A stretch of 22,735 nucleotides of DNA from CAYOPZ01 sp964406005 (GTDB taxonomy: Bacteria; Bacteroidota; Bacteroidia; Bacteroidales; SM23-62), in the NCBI GenBank assembly GCA_964406005.1, contig CAYOPZ010000045.1:1-22735 (forward strand). Reading direction: 5' to 3'. A program made the position numbers and the translations under genes. This document shows, piece after piece, positions 1 to 7,666 of this stretch. Within the stretch, counting starts at the first letter, position 1, and each line of letters opens with the position of its first letter. Under the pieces are notes generated by a model, which did not search any database, was not told the DNA's origin, and was given only the letters and a program-made list of their open reading frames with translations.

Positions 1-59
1 AAATTTTCAGGAGGACTTCCTTAACCGGCGGAGGCAAGGATGCAGCTCAGAATGCGCTT

Positions 60-1388
60 TCACCCGCCGGGATGTCCCTTGCGGAAAAGTTCCAGGCGTT
101 TTTCAAGCAGGGGCATCCGGTCCATGCTCACCTGGGAGACACAGGCCCTCAGGCCTTCCTTTCTTTCACTTCCGGTATTTTCCAGCGTGATGGCCGAGAT
201 CCCGAAATACAGCAATTCCTTCAGGAGTTCCGCCCCGCTGAAACCCGGATATGAGATGGTGAAATAAAATCCGTCCGCCAGAGGCCGGTCGATGTCCATG
301 TCGTAAACAATCCTGAAACCGTGTTTCAGGAAAAGTTCTTTCATGAGCCGGGCACGCTGGCCGTACTCCCTGACCTGATCGACGATGTTGAACTTTCCTT
401 CGTTGGCCGCTTTCAGGATGGCGGCCACGGCGTACTGCGCCGAATGGCTTGCACCGGCAGAAAGGGCATAGAGCGCCCCGTAAATCATCGAATGACCGAA
501 ACGGTCGGAATTATAATACCTCAGAAGGTCAGGGTACCGCCTGTTGAAAAGAGGATCGGAAATGACCATGATCCCTATTCTCTGACCCGCATAACTGAAT
601 GTTTTCGAGCAGGAGATCAGCAGGAGGTAAAGGTCCGTATACCGCCCGACGGTAGATTGATACGGGGGCCGGCCGGGCCGGGAAACATCCCTGCGGAAAT
701 CCATTCCGAAATAGGCAAGGTCTTCGATCACGACCGCATCATACTCAGTGGCCAGTTCTCCTATGGCCCTCAGTTCCTCTTCATCGAAGCATATCCAGGA
801 AGGATTGTTCGGGTTGGAATACAGAATGCTTGAGACCAGTCCGGTATCAAGATACTCGCGCATCTTGTCCTTCAGTTTCCTTCCCCTGTGGTTATATACG
901 TCAAAGGAGCGGTAGTCATGCCCGAGGACAAGGCATTGCTGCTTCTGGACGGGAAAACCCGGATCGAGAAACAGGGTTCCCTCCCGGTTCCGGTCATTCC
1001 TGTTTACTACCATGAAAGCCGCCATACTTCCCTGCATGCTGCCCGCTGTCGGAATGCACGAACGCGGCGACACATCCAGGTCAAGGAACAACCTGCAGAA
1101 ACGTGATGTTTCCTGCTTCAGTTCCGGAACCCCTTCAATATCGGCATACTTCGAAGCCACTCCCGCCTGCAGCGCCCTGATCTCCGCTTCCGTTCCCATG
1201 GAAACAGGTTCAAGCCCGGGCACACCCATTTCCATCCTTATGTACTCCTCACCCGTAGCTTCCTCGATCTCATTGACCAACCTGACAATCTCCCTGATCC
1301 TGGCATGTCCGAGGTCTGCCAGCCCCAGTGCATTGATCCTTGAAGTCACAATGTCGTAATCGATCGGTGTTTTTCTTCTCATTGACAT
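60..1388 (-). CDS. PLP-dependent class I/II aminotransferase
   Basis: This is a 442-residue fold-type I aminotransferase, probably cytoplasmic, moving an amino group from an amino acid to a 2-oxo acid. The family hallmarks are visible. An NPNNPS motif lies at residues 192-197. Asp223 and Tyr226 sit in the IEDLAYF segment that contacts the cofactor. The Schiff-base lysine is Lys262 in SCSKTFSYAGQRIG, and Arg270 follows as in the phosphate-binding region. The length is slightly above the usual 390-430. The substrate cannot be read from the sequence. The gene lies 21 bases downstream of an ADP-forming acyl-CoA synthetase on the same strand, so the two are probably cotranscribed. Together they would suit amino-acid fermentation, in which deamination gives 2-oxo acids and the synthetase recovers ATP from the derived acyl-CoA. 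That pathway link is an inference. A second Met at residue 3 is an equally possible start. Confidence 0.88.
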   Translation of the reverse strand: MSMRRKTPIDYDIVTSRINALGLADLGHARIREIVRLVNEIEEATGEEYIRMEMGVPGLEPVSMGTEAEIRALQAGVASKYADIEGVPELKQETSRFCRLFLDLDVSPRSCIPTAGSMQGSMAAFMVVNRNDRNREGTLFLDPGFPVQKQQCLVLGHDYRSFDVYNHRGRKLKDKMREYLDTGLVSSILYSNPNNPSWICFDEEELRAIGELATEYDAVVIEDLAYFGMDFRRDVSRPGRPPYQSTVGRYTDLYLLLISCSKTFSYAGQRIGIMVISDPLFNRRYPDLLRYYNSDRFGHSMIYGALYALSAGASHSAQYAVAAILKAANEGKFNIVDQVREYGQRARLMKELFLKHGFRIVYDMDIDRPLADGFYFTISYPGFSGAELLKELLYFGISAITLENTGSERKEGLRACVSQVSMDRMPLLEKRLELFRKGHPGG

Positions 1389-1409
1389 ACCAAAGTCTGA
1401 ATCCGGGAA

Positions 1410-3467
1410 TTATCCCGTACCTATCCGGATCCTGACATCCGCAGCAAGTATTTCGCCGGGTGTGCCGATCAGCGGATTCAGGTCTATTTCAGCGATCTCG
1501 GGTGCCGTGACCGCCAGCCAGGACAAACGAACCAGAACATCACCGTAGGCTTTCACATCGATGCCGCCACGCCCTCTGTTCCCCCGGAGCAGGGGATATC
1601 CGCGCAGCCTTTGTATCATCGCCCCGGCCTCTGCATCAGAGAGCGGTGCAAGCCCCGCCGATACATCCTTCAGGGCTTCCACATGTATCCCTCCCATTCC
1701 GCAAAGGACAAGGTGTCCGAAATCCCCTTCGCGGCTCACCCCTGCGAACACTTCGATGCCCGGCCGCATCTCCTGTATCAAAACCGCCCCGGCACCCCCG
1801 ATGTTCATCAGCCGCTCAAACGCCGTTGAAACCCCTGCCGGACCGGTAATGTTCAGGGCAACACCTCCCACATCCGATTTGTGCAGGGGACCTATAACCT
1901 TCATAACGACAGGGAATCCCAGTTTCTCTGCCTCCAGGACGGCATCCACCTTGGTCTCCGCAACGGCCCCGGATACCCGCCGGATACCGGTGGCATCCAG
2001 GATCCTCCCTGCCGGTTCAGGGGCAAGATAACCTTCCCCGCAGGCCCTGATCTCATTCCTTATGGCCGCATGATCCAGGCCCCCGTTATCCCCGGGTATC
2101 CCGAACCCGGTACAGTGGTACACTTTTGACAAAGCCTTGCCCAGTGTGACCTCATCCTGGAAATGAATCCTTCCAAGGTCATGAAACGTTTCAATTTCTG
2201 CCTCTGCATTTATCGCCGACGGCAGCACCGGGTAAACAGGCTTCGAACTGGTTTTCATTTTTGCATCCAGGATACGAAATGCTTCATCCACGCTGCCCAG
2301 GCCCGGGCTCCCGAATATGACCACCACCCCGTCGATCTCGTCAAATACATCCCCGCAAAAGTCCAGTACCGTTCCCAGTTGCTCTGCAGTCCCCGTTGCC
2401 AGAATGTCGACCGGATTGGCCACCGACGACCCGGGATGCAGATTTGCAAGCAATTCCCCTGCCCTCGGATGAGTGATCCGGGGGACCTGCATGCCGCCCT
2501 GGGAAAGTGCATCGGTCAGCATGACTGCAGGACCGCCTGCATTGGTCACGATCGCCAGCCTGTTGCCCCTGAGCCGGCCGTGCATGAATACCGATGCAAC
2601 TGCCACCAGTTCTTCGCGGCTCGTACAGCGGACAATGCCTGCCTTGCGAAACAGGGCTTCGGCGGCCAGGTCGGACCCCCCGAGGGCTCCCGTATGAGAA
2701 GAAACCGCCCTGCTGCCGGCTTCCGAGGTTCCCGCCTTGATGACCGCCAGCCTGCATCCCTTACGCACCAGTGACGCCGCATGCTTTAACAGAAGATCCG
2801 GTTTTCGTATCGTTTCCAGGTACATAAGCTTCACTCCGGAACTTTCATCCCGGTCAAAGGTTTCGTCCATGTGCTGCAATACTTCCTCCACGCCCGTCTG
2901 TGCACTGTTTCCGACCGAATACACGGAAGAAAAGGAAAGTCCCAGGGGAATCCCTGCCTCCATTATGAATACCGCGGTCGCTCCCGATCCCGAAATGAAA
3001 TCGCAACCCCGGGCAGCCGGGCGCGGAGCCGGCGCGGTAAAGACACCCTGGTAATGGGGATTGACCACCCCTATGCAATTGGGCCCGATCAGCGTGCCGC
3101 CTGTCTCCCTGACGGTTTCGGCCATCTCCTTTTCCATGGCGGCACCTTCCGGTCCCGTTTCACCGAATCCGGCCGACAGGACGATGAAACCCCTTGTATG
3201 CTTATTGTGCGCAAGGAATTTCACTGCGTCCACACAGTATTTCGCAGCAACGGCCAGTATGGCAAGGTCGGTTTCCGGAAGGTCCTTCAACTGCGCATAG
3301 CATTTTTGCCCCTGCACGGTCTTTTCCCCGGGATTTACGATAAAAAGCTGTCCCGTGAAATTCCCCTTCAGAATATTCCTCACGACCATGCCACCGGGCT
3401 TATGCAGGTTATTGGAACCTCCTACAATGGCAATGGTGCGCGGTTGGACAAGTTCACTGGCCAGCAT
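1410..3467 (-). CDS. ADP-forming acyl-CoA synthetase (fused alpha-beta)
   Basis: This 685-residue protein resembles the NDP-forming acyl-CoA synthetase family, which converts acyl-CoA + ADP + Pi to acid + CoA + ATP. It has an N-terminal CoA-binding Rossmann domain (about residues 5-130, with AIVGGSNN near the start). A succinyl-CoA-ligase-like domain follows, with the phospho-histidine His258 in SSHTGALGGSD. The C-terminal ATP-grasp (beta) domain starts near residue 500 and carries HKSDVGGV, whose His matches the second phospho-relay histidine. Alpha and beta parts are fused in one chain, as in many bacterial homologues. The segment that usually reads SQSGxLG is SGSGATA here, so it is a divergent member and acyl specificity is open. 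It is the first gene of an operon with the aminotransferase, and a good -7 promoter element lies 53 bases upstream of its start. Confidence 0.85.
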   Translation of the reverse strand: MLASELVQPRTIAIVGGSNNLHKPGGMVVRNILKGNFTGQLFIVNPGEKTVQGQKCYAQLKDLPETDLAILAVAAKYCVDAVKFLAHNKHTRGFIVLSAGFGETGPEGAAMEKEMAETVRETGGTLIGPNCIGVVNPHYQGVFTAPAPRPAARGCDFISGSGATAVFIMEAGIPLGLSFSSVYSVGNSAQTGVEEVLQHMDETFDRDESSGVKLMYLETIRKPDLLLKHAASLVRKGCRLAVIKAGTSEAGSRAVSSHTGALGGSDLAAEALFRKAGIVRCTSREELVAVASVFMHGRLRGNRLAIVTNAGGPAVMLTDALSQGGMQVPRITHPRAGELLANLHPGSSVANPVDILATGTAEQLGTVLDFCGDVFDEIDGVVVIFGSPGLGSVDEAFRILDAKMKTSSKPVYPVLPSAINAEAEIETFHDLGRIHFQDEVTLGKALSKVYHCTGFGIPGDNGGLDHAAIRNEIRACGEGYLAPEPAGRILDATGIRRVSGAVAETKVDAVLEAEKLGFPVVMKVIGPLHKSDVGGVALNITGPAGVSTAFERLMNIGGAGAVLIQEMRPGIEVFAGVSREGDFGHLVLCGMGGIHVEALKDVSAGLAPLSDAEAGAMIQRLRGYPLLRGNRGRGGIDVKAYGDVLVRLSWLAVTAPEIAEIDLNPLIGTPGEILAADVRIRIGTG

Positions 3468-3520
3468 GGTTCAGAAATCCTGTAAAAAACAGACGAACAT
3501 TGACTTTTTTCCTGTCTGAA

Positions 3521-3528
3521 CAAATTTA
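3521..3528 (-). promoter_or_regulatory. Probable -7 promoter element of the acyl-CoA synthetase/aminotransferase operon
   Basis: Read on the minus strand the sequence is TAAATTTG, an exact match to the Bacteroidota -7 consensus TAnnTTTG, 53 bases before the start codon at 3467. No clear TTG -33 element is seen at the usual spacing. It lies back to back with the metA element on the other strand. Confidence 0.4.
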
Positions 3529-3549
3529 AACTTTTTAAATCCTTTTCGC

Positions 3550-3557
3550 TATTTTTG
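3550..3557 (+). promoter_or_regulatory. Probable -7 promoter element of metA
   Basis: TATTTTTG matches TAnnTTTG exactly and ends 26 bases before the metA ATG. A convincing -33 TTG is missing. Only 21 bases separate it from the opposing -7 element, so the two upstream promoter regions overlap and polymerases probably compete. Confidence 0.42.
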
Positions 3558-3583
3558 CCCTGCATTGAGTAAAGCATCAGGAC

Positions 3584-4501
3584 ATGCCCATCAACATACC
3601 CGATAATCTCCCGGCCGCTACCGTTCTCAGGAAGGAAAATATCTTCGTGATGGACCAGAGCCGTGCCGTTCACCAGGATATCCGGCCGCAGCGCATCGTG
3701 CTTTTGAATATCATGCCCAACAAGGAAACCACGGAAACACACATACTCCGCCTGCTCTCCAATACCCCCCTTCAGATAGAAGTGGACCTTATGTACCCGA
3801 AAACACATACTCCGAAAACCACACCGATCAGGCACCTTAAAGCTTTTTACAAGACCTTTGATGAAATCCGGAGGCACCGCTATGACGGACTCATCATTAC
3901 CGGCGCCCCGCTCGGATTCGTCGATTTCAAGGACGTGACATACTGGGAAGAGCTGAAGGAGATCATGGACTGGGCGGATGCACATGTCACCTCCACCCTC
4001 TACCTTTGCTGGGCCACACTTGCGGCCATGTATCATTTTTACGGCATCGAGAAGGTCATGCTCCCGAAAAAGATGTTCGGGGTTTACAATCACAGGGTAC
4101 TGGACAGGAAGGTCCCGCTGGTAAGAGGGTTCGACGACAGCTTTCCGGCTCCCCATTCCCGTCACACCGAGATCATAAAGGAAACCATAAAAAAGGTAAG
4201 GGACCTTCAGATCATTGCAGAATCGGATGAAGCCGGCATATACCTTATGGCCACCCGGGACGGGAAGCGGGTATTTGTCACAGGCCATTCGGAATACGAT
4301 CACCTGACCCTCAGGGATGAATATGAACGGGACCTGAAAAAAGGGATGGACATACAGGTACCGGAAAATTATTTCCCGGATGACGATCCGTCCAAACCCC
4401 CGCTTTTTCAGTGGCGCAGCCATGCCAACCTGCTGTACACCAACTGGCTGAACTACTACGTATACCAGGTAACGCCTTTTAACCTGGAAGACCGGAGGTA
4501 A
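3584..4501 (+). CDS. metA: Homoserine O-succinyltransferase MetA
   Basis: MetA acylates homoserine, the first committed step of methionine synthesis, in the cytoplasm. The 305-residue length is standard and the protein aligns without gaps to E. coli numbering at the key sites. The nucleophile is Cys142 (LCWA). His235 and Glu237 complete the active site (VTGHSEYD). The usual motifs TGAPLG, RGFDDSF.APHSR and WRSHANLL.TNWLNYYVYQ are all present. Residue 111 is Gly, as in E. coli; Glu at this position is associated with acetyl-CoA-using enzymes such as that of Bacillus cereus. Succinyl-CoA is therefore the predicted donor. The gene stands alone between divergent and convergent neighbours, with its own promoter element. 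There is no Shine-Dalgarno sequence before the ATG. The family assignment is secure; the acyl-donor call rests on one residue. Confidence 0.95.
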   Translation: MPINIPDNLPAATVLRKENIFVMDQSRAVHQDIRPQRIVLLNIMPNKETTETHILRLLSNTPLQIEVDLMYPKTHTPKTTPIRHLKAFYKTFDEIRRHRYDGLIITGAPLGFVDFKDVTYWEELKEIMDWADAHVTSTLYLCWATLAAMYHFYGIEKVMLPKKMFGVYNHRVLDRKVPLVRGFDDSFPAPHSRHTEIIKETIKKVRDLQIIAESDEAGIYLMATRDGKRVFVTGHSEYDHLTLRDEYERDLKKGMDIQVPENYFPDDDPSKPPLFQWRSHANLLYTNWLNYYVYQVTPFNLEDRR

Positions 4502-4515
4502 CCGTCACTTCCTGT

Positions 4516-5355
4516 TCAGATCTGCTTTTCAAGCCAGCCGTACCATTTATCCATGCCCTCTCCGGTCTTGACGGACAGTTCAATAAACTCAAGGCCCGGA
4601 TTTATCCGCAGGGCGTATTCCCTGGCCTTTCCAACATTGAAATCCACATGGGGAAGCAGGTCCGTTTTATTGATGATACAGAGATCTGATGTCTGGAACA
4701 TATAGGGGTATTTGGCAGGCTTATCCTCCCCTTCCGTCACGCTCATGATCACCACCCTGAAGGATTCGCCGAGGTCAAAGAGAGCGGGGCATACCAGGTT
4801 GCCTACGTTTTCGATCATAAGCACAGAATGGTCGGCGGGTTCAAGCTTTCTGACCGCCCTGCTGACCATGTCCGCATCCAGGTGGCAACCCTGCCCTGTA
4901 TTCACCTGTACCACGGGAGCGCCCGCATCATTGATCCGGTTGGCATCATTCATGCTCTGCTGGTCCCCTTCGATGATGAAAAAAGGCTTCTCTTTCCCCA
5001 TTTCCCGGATGGTGCGTTCCAGGAGGCTGGTTTTCCCGGAGCCGGGAGAACTCACCAGGTTCAGGCTCAGGATCCCCTTGGCTTCGAAATATCCCCTGTT
5101 TCTTTCTGCAAGGAGATCGTTCCTTGCCATTACGTCCTGCTCGACCTCCACCCTCCTGCCCCGGGCATGTTCGTGACTGTGATCATGGGCATGGTCGTGA
5201 CTGTGATCGTGATCGTGATCGTGAACATGGGTATGTTCGTGACTGTGATCATGGTCATGGTCATGGTCATGTGATTGATCATGCATATGGTCTTCCCCCG
5301 GCATTAAAATCACCGGTTCATTGCCCGGTAATCCGCATCCGCAACTGTCGCACAT
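4516..5355 (-). CDS. hypB: Hydrogenase/urease nickel GTPase HypB, His-rich type
   Basis: HypB is the GTPase that, with HypA, delivers nickel to the [NiFe] hydrogenase large subunit. I place the start at 5355, giving 279 residues that begin MCDSCGCG, the CxxCGC high-affinity nickel motif expected at the extreme N-terminus. The reading frame stays open to an ATG at 5406, but the best promoter element (5382-5389) lies inside that extension. Residues 23-63 hold 20 histidines in an alternating His/Asp pattern, as in nickel-storing HypB proteins. The G domain has a Walker A motif GSGKTS (105-110), the metal-binding Cys157-His158 in GQGCHLD, the conserved NVGNLVCPA and TEGEDKP segments, and NKTDL for guanine recognition. 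It is one of three hyp genes here. hypA lies on the same strand, but an oppositely oriented ATPase gene separates the two. Confidence 0.95.
   Translation of the reverse strand: MCDSCGCGLPGNEPVILMPGEDHMHDQSHDHDHDHDHSHEHTHVHDHDHDHSHDHAHDHSHEHARGRRVEVEQDVMARNDLLAERNRGYFEAKGILSLNLVSSPGSGKTSLLERTIREMGKEKPFFIIEGDQQSMNDANRINDAGAPVVQVNTGQGCHLDADMVSRAVRKLEPADHSVLMIENVGNLVCPALFDLGESFRVVIMSVTEGEDKPAKYPYMFQTSDLCIINKTDLLPHVDFNVGKAREYALRINPGLEFIELSVKTGEGMDKWYGWLEKQI
5167..5289. repeat. Low-complexity tract encoding the HypB histidine-rich segment
   Basis: Imperfect 6-base units (read on the plus strand as variants of GTGATC, ATGGTC and GTGACT) run for about 120 bases. They encode alternating His and Asp/Ser/Glu in HypB. 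Such a tract can gain or lose units by slippage without shifting frame, which would change the number of nickel ligands. Confidence 0.75.
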
Positions 5356-5381
5356 GGCTTTTAATTCTGAATTGTTCCCGT

Positions 5382-5410
5382 CAAAGATACTAAGAAAAAA
5401 CGGCAATCAA
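5382..5410 (-). promoter_or_regulatory. Probable hypB promoter
   Basis: On the minus strand the -7 element is TATCTTTG (5389-5382), an exact TAnnTTTG match. A TTG lies at 5410-5408, 18 bases upstream. The -7 element ends 26 bases before the ATG at 5355 but lies downstream of the alternative ATG at 5406. This is the main reason for choosing the shorter HypB. Confidence 0.5.
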
Positions 5411-5438
5411 GGCAACTTCTGATCCCGATCGAATTGAA

Positions 5439-5469
5439 TTGCATAAATAATAAAAATTGTCTATTTTTG
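5439..5469 (+). promoter_or_regulatory. Probable promoter of the AAA/DUF4143 ATPase gene
   Basis: TTG at 5439-5441, a 20-base spacer and TATTTTTG at 5462-5469 match both parts of the Bacteroidota promoter pattern. The leader to the ATG at 5515 would be about 40 bases and is very AT-rich. Confidence 0.55.
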
Positions 5470-5514
5470 TAATATACTATAAATTAGTTAAACTAAATTA
5501 AATTATTATATAAA

Positions 5515-6675
5515 ATGGTAACAATTAACAGAATGTTGAAAATAGCACTTCCAAAAGACCGGTCCGCTTTTTTATGGGGACCGAGAAAAACAGGAAAAAC
5601 AACGTACCTGAAGTCTGAATTCCCCGGGAGTCTTTTATATGATTTTCTACGAACCGATCTCTTTATGGAAATTGTCAAAAGACCTGCGCTGCTCAGAGAA
5701 CAATTGCTCGCCAGGGATGTGAATATCTTTAAATACCCTGTAATTCTCGACGAGGTTCAAAAAATACCCCAGATCCTGGACGAAGTGCACTGGTTAATGG
5801 AAAACAGAAAAATCAATTTCATAATGAGCGGATCAAGCGCCAGGAAACTGAAAAGGGGAAAAGCCAACCTTCTTGGCGGAAGGGCATGGCGCTATGAATT
5901 GTTACCCCTGGTCTCTGCAGAAATTGAAAACTGGGATCTATTGTCCGTTCTGAACAGGGGCCTGATCCCCGATCATTACCTGAATGACAATTACAGAAAA
6001 TCTTTACACGCATATACGCAGGATTACCTCAAGGAAGAAGTATTTGCCGAGGGGCTGACACGTAACATACCGGCTTTTTCAAGGTTTTTCGAGGCAATGG
6101 GATACTCCCACGGAGAACTGGTCAATTACTCGAACATTGCCCGTGACTGCGGAGTCAGTTCACAAACCGTAAGGGAATATTTTATTATACTGACGGATAC
6201 ATTGATGGGTAAAATGCTGCCTCCTTTTAAAAAAAAGCAGAACCGGCAGGTGATATCCAAGGCATCGAAGTTTTACCTCTTCGATACGGGTGTTGCGGGA
6301 GCAATAACGAAACGTCATATCCAGGAAGAAAAAGGAGCGGAATTCGGTAAAGCATTCGAACATTTCATCCTGATGGAAATATATGCCTATAATTCATACA
6401 GGGAATTGGGATTTGATATCAATTTCTGGAGAACAAAGTCAGGACTCGAGGTGGACTTCGTTCTGGGCGGCGGTGAAGTGGCAATTGAAGTAAAGGGCAG
6501 TAAACAGGTATCCGCAAGGGATTTTCATCCGGTCATTGCCTTCAAGGAGGAATATGCGCCGCGAAAAGCAATACTTGTATGCAATGAAAAAGAAGAGAGA
6601 ATTTACAGGCAGGTCAGCGTCATGCCATACAGGAAATTCCTCTCTGAACTCTGGCAGGGAAAGATCATCAGGTGA
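5515..6675 (+). CDS. AAA-type ATPase with DUF4143 domain
   Basis: This 386-residue protein has the usual layout of the AAA_14/DUF4143 family. The N-terminal ATPase has a Walker A motif GPRKTGKTT (22-30), a Walker B motif ILDEVQ (77-82) and a sensor-like SGSSAR (105-110). Its middle part contains a winged-helix-like stretch with VNYSNIARDCGVSSQTVREYF. The C-terminal region has GLEVDFVL followed by VAIEVKGSK, reminiscent of a PD-(D/E)xK nuclease-like core. The cellular role of the family is poorly defined. Copies are often numerous and scattered in genomes, which suggests mobility. Here the gene sits between hypA and hypB in the opposite orientation, is clearly more AT-rich than its neighbours and has its own promoter. 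I infer that it was acquired separately and has no role in hydrogenase assembly. Confidence 0.85.
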   Translation: MVTINRMLKIALPKDRSAFLWGPRKTGKTTYLKSEFPGSLLYDFLRTDLFMEIVKRPALLREQLLARDVNIFKYPVILDEVQKIPQILDEVHWLMENRKINFIMSGSSARKLKRGKANLLGGRAWRYELLPLVSAEIENWDLLSVLNRGLIPDHYLNDNYRKSLHAYTQDYLKEEVFAEGLTRNIPAFSRFFEAMGYSHGELVNYSNIARDCGVSSQTVREYFIILTDTLMGKMLPPFKKKQNRQVISKASKFYLFDTGVAGAITKRHIQEEKGAEFGKAFEHFILMEIYAYNSYRELGFDINFWRTKSGLEVDFVLGGGEVAIEVKGSKQVSARDFHPVIAFKEEYAPRKAILVCNEKEERIYRQVSVMPYRKFLSELWQGKIIR

Positions 6676-6705
6676 TCAGCCAGATTAAAATCACGGAAGT
6701 GTAAA

Positions 6706-7047
6706 TCAATCCACAAGCAGGGATTTTACCCTCAGTTCCCTTCCCCTGAGTATTTCGGGCGGAAAGGAATGGCACAGGGGACAGTGACTGTAAAGGTCAT
6801 CTGCCGCGTACTCGTGCCCGCAGGATGTGCATCGCACCCAGCCGGGTATCCGGATGATATTTCTTTTCGCATGTTCCAGTATCGTGCCTTTTACGGCCGA
6901 TGCAAGTGAGAATTCAAGCGCCTCCATGACAACCCCTGCAAGCTCACCCACTTCAATTTCCATTTCCCTCACACTCCCGGCATTCTCCTTTCTGGCATAC
7001 TCACAGGCAATATCGACAATGTCCATGGCAATCGAAAACTCGTGCAT
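6706..7047 (-). CDS. hypA: Hydrogenase nickel chaperone HypA
   Basis: HypA is the small nickel and zinc protein that works with HypB to insert Ni into [NiFe] hydrogenase precursors. The 113-residue length is typical. It begins MHEFSIA, where the N-terminal amine and His2 bind nickel. The zinc site is formed by Cys73, Cys76, Cys89 and Cys92 in two CxxC motifs. The conserved VGELAGVV segment is at 33-40. A strong -7 element lies just upstream, so it is probably transcribed on its own. Convergent to it, 30 bases away, is the AAA/DUF4143 gene that separates it from hypB. The likely client is the mvhGA hydrogenase encoded downstream in this window. Confidence 0.95.
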   Translation of the reverse strand: MHEFSIAMDIVDIACEYARKENAGSVREMEIEVGELAGVVMEALEFSLASAVKGTILEHAKRNIIRIPGWVRCTSCGHEYAADDLYSHCPLCHSFPPEILRGRELRVKSLLVD

Positions 7048-7070
7048 ATCCGTCCGCTTGTAAGGGTATG

Positions 7071-7078
7071 CAAATGTA
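7071..7078 (-). promoter_or_regulatory. Probable -7 promoter element of hypA
   Basis: On the minus strand the sequence is TACATTTG, an exact TAnnTTTG match ending 23 bases before the hypA ATG. No clear -33 TTG is present at the expected distance. Confidence 0.42.
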
Positions 7079-7145
7079 TGATATTTTTACCGGAACCATC
7101 CTGCCGGCCCGGATTGAGGTCCAATATTGTGACGGGGATATCAAC

Positions 7146-7175
7146 TTTGCAGATCGGTTCATTTTTCTTATTTTG
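7146..7175 (+). promoter_or_regulatory. Possible promoter of the CBS-domain gene
   Basis: TTTG at 7146-7149 and TTATTTTG at 7168-7175 (7 of 8 to TAnnTTTG) are separated by 18 bases. They lie about 20 bases before the ATG at 7197. This is a weak match. Confidence 0.3.
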
Positions 7176-7196
7176 CAGGTTAAAAATCCGTAAATC

Positions 7197-7658
7197 ATGA
7201 CCACTGTTAAAAAGATACTTGAAGAAAAGGGACACGATTACTACAGTATCGGTCCCGATGCTGCGGCATTCGACGCGTTGAAAGCAATGGCCGAAAAAAA
7301 CGTCGGTTCACTAATGGTCATTGATAAGGAAGGAAAACTGATCGGGATGTTCTCAGAAAGGGATTATGCCCGGAAAGGTATCCTCCTTGGAAAATCCTCC
7401 AAGGAATCCAGGGTTGAGGATTACATGTCGACGGATCTTTATACCGTGAGCCCGGAAGCCACGACACTGGATTGCATGGCCCTTATGACAGGTAAATTCA
7501 TCAGGCATATTCCCGTGCTCGATCACAACAAGATCGTCGGGATCGTTTCCATCGGCGACATTGTGAATACCATCATCCACGAACAGAAGATCACCATACA
7601 AGACCTGGAAAGATATATTACCAGCTCGGGCTACGGCCACCAGAAAAAGGAATCCTGA
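7197..7658 (+). CDS. Tandem CBS-domain protein
   Basis: This 153-residue cytoplasmic protein consists almost entirely of two CBS motifs (about residues 13-66 and 77-130). The hallmark segments are VGSLMVIDKEGKLIGMFSERDYAR in the first copy and RHIPVLDHNKIVGIVSIGDIV in the second. CBS pairs commonly bind adenine nucleotides (AMP, ATP, SAM or NAD) and often act as energy sensors. No catalytic domain is attached, so it would act alone or on a partner. It is transcribed divergently from hypA and convergently with hypF, whose end lies 8 bases away. Sitting inside the hyp block hints at a link to energy or hydrogen metabolism, but nothing in the sequence proves it. Confidence 0.9.
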   Translation: MTTVKKILEEKGHDYYSIGPDAAAFDALKAMAEKNVGSLMVIDKEGKLIGMFSERDYARKGILLGKSSKESRVEDYMSTDLYTVSPEATTLDCMALMTGKFIRHIPVLDHNKIVGIVSIGDIVNTIIHEQKITIQDLERYITSSGYGHQKKES

Positions 7659-7666
7659 ACCGGCTT

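Noticed and set aside
1..59. Possible gene end or terminator left of the aminotransferase gene
   Set aside because: The 59 bases hold no clear stem with a T tract and no convincing reading frame.
3422..4423. Long minus-strand reading frame (333 codons) opposite metA
   Set aside because: It lies almost wholly antisense to a clear metA with all catalytic residues, and its translation shows no recognisable domain.
5167..5289. CRISPR-like or regulatory repeat array
   Set aside because: The repeats are 6-base units in frame within hypB and encode the histidine-rich segment; there are no spacers.
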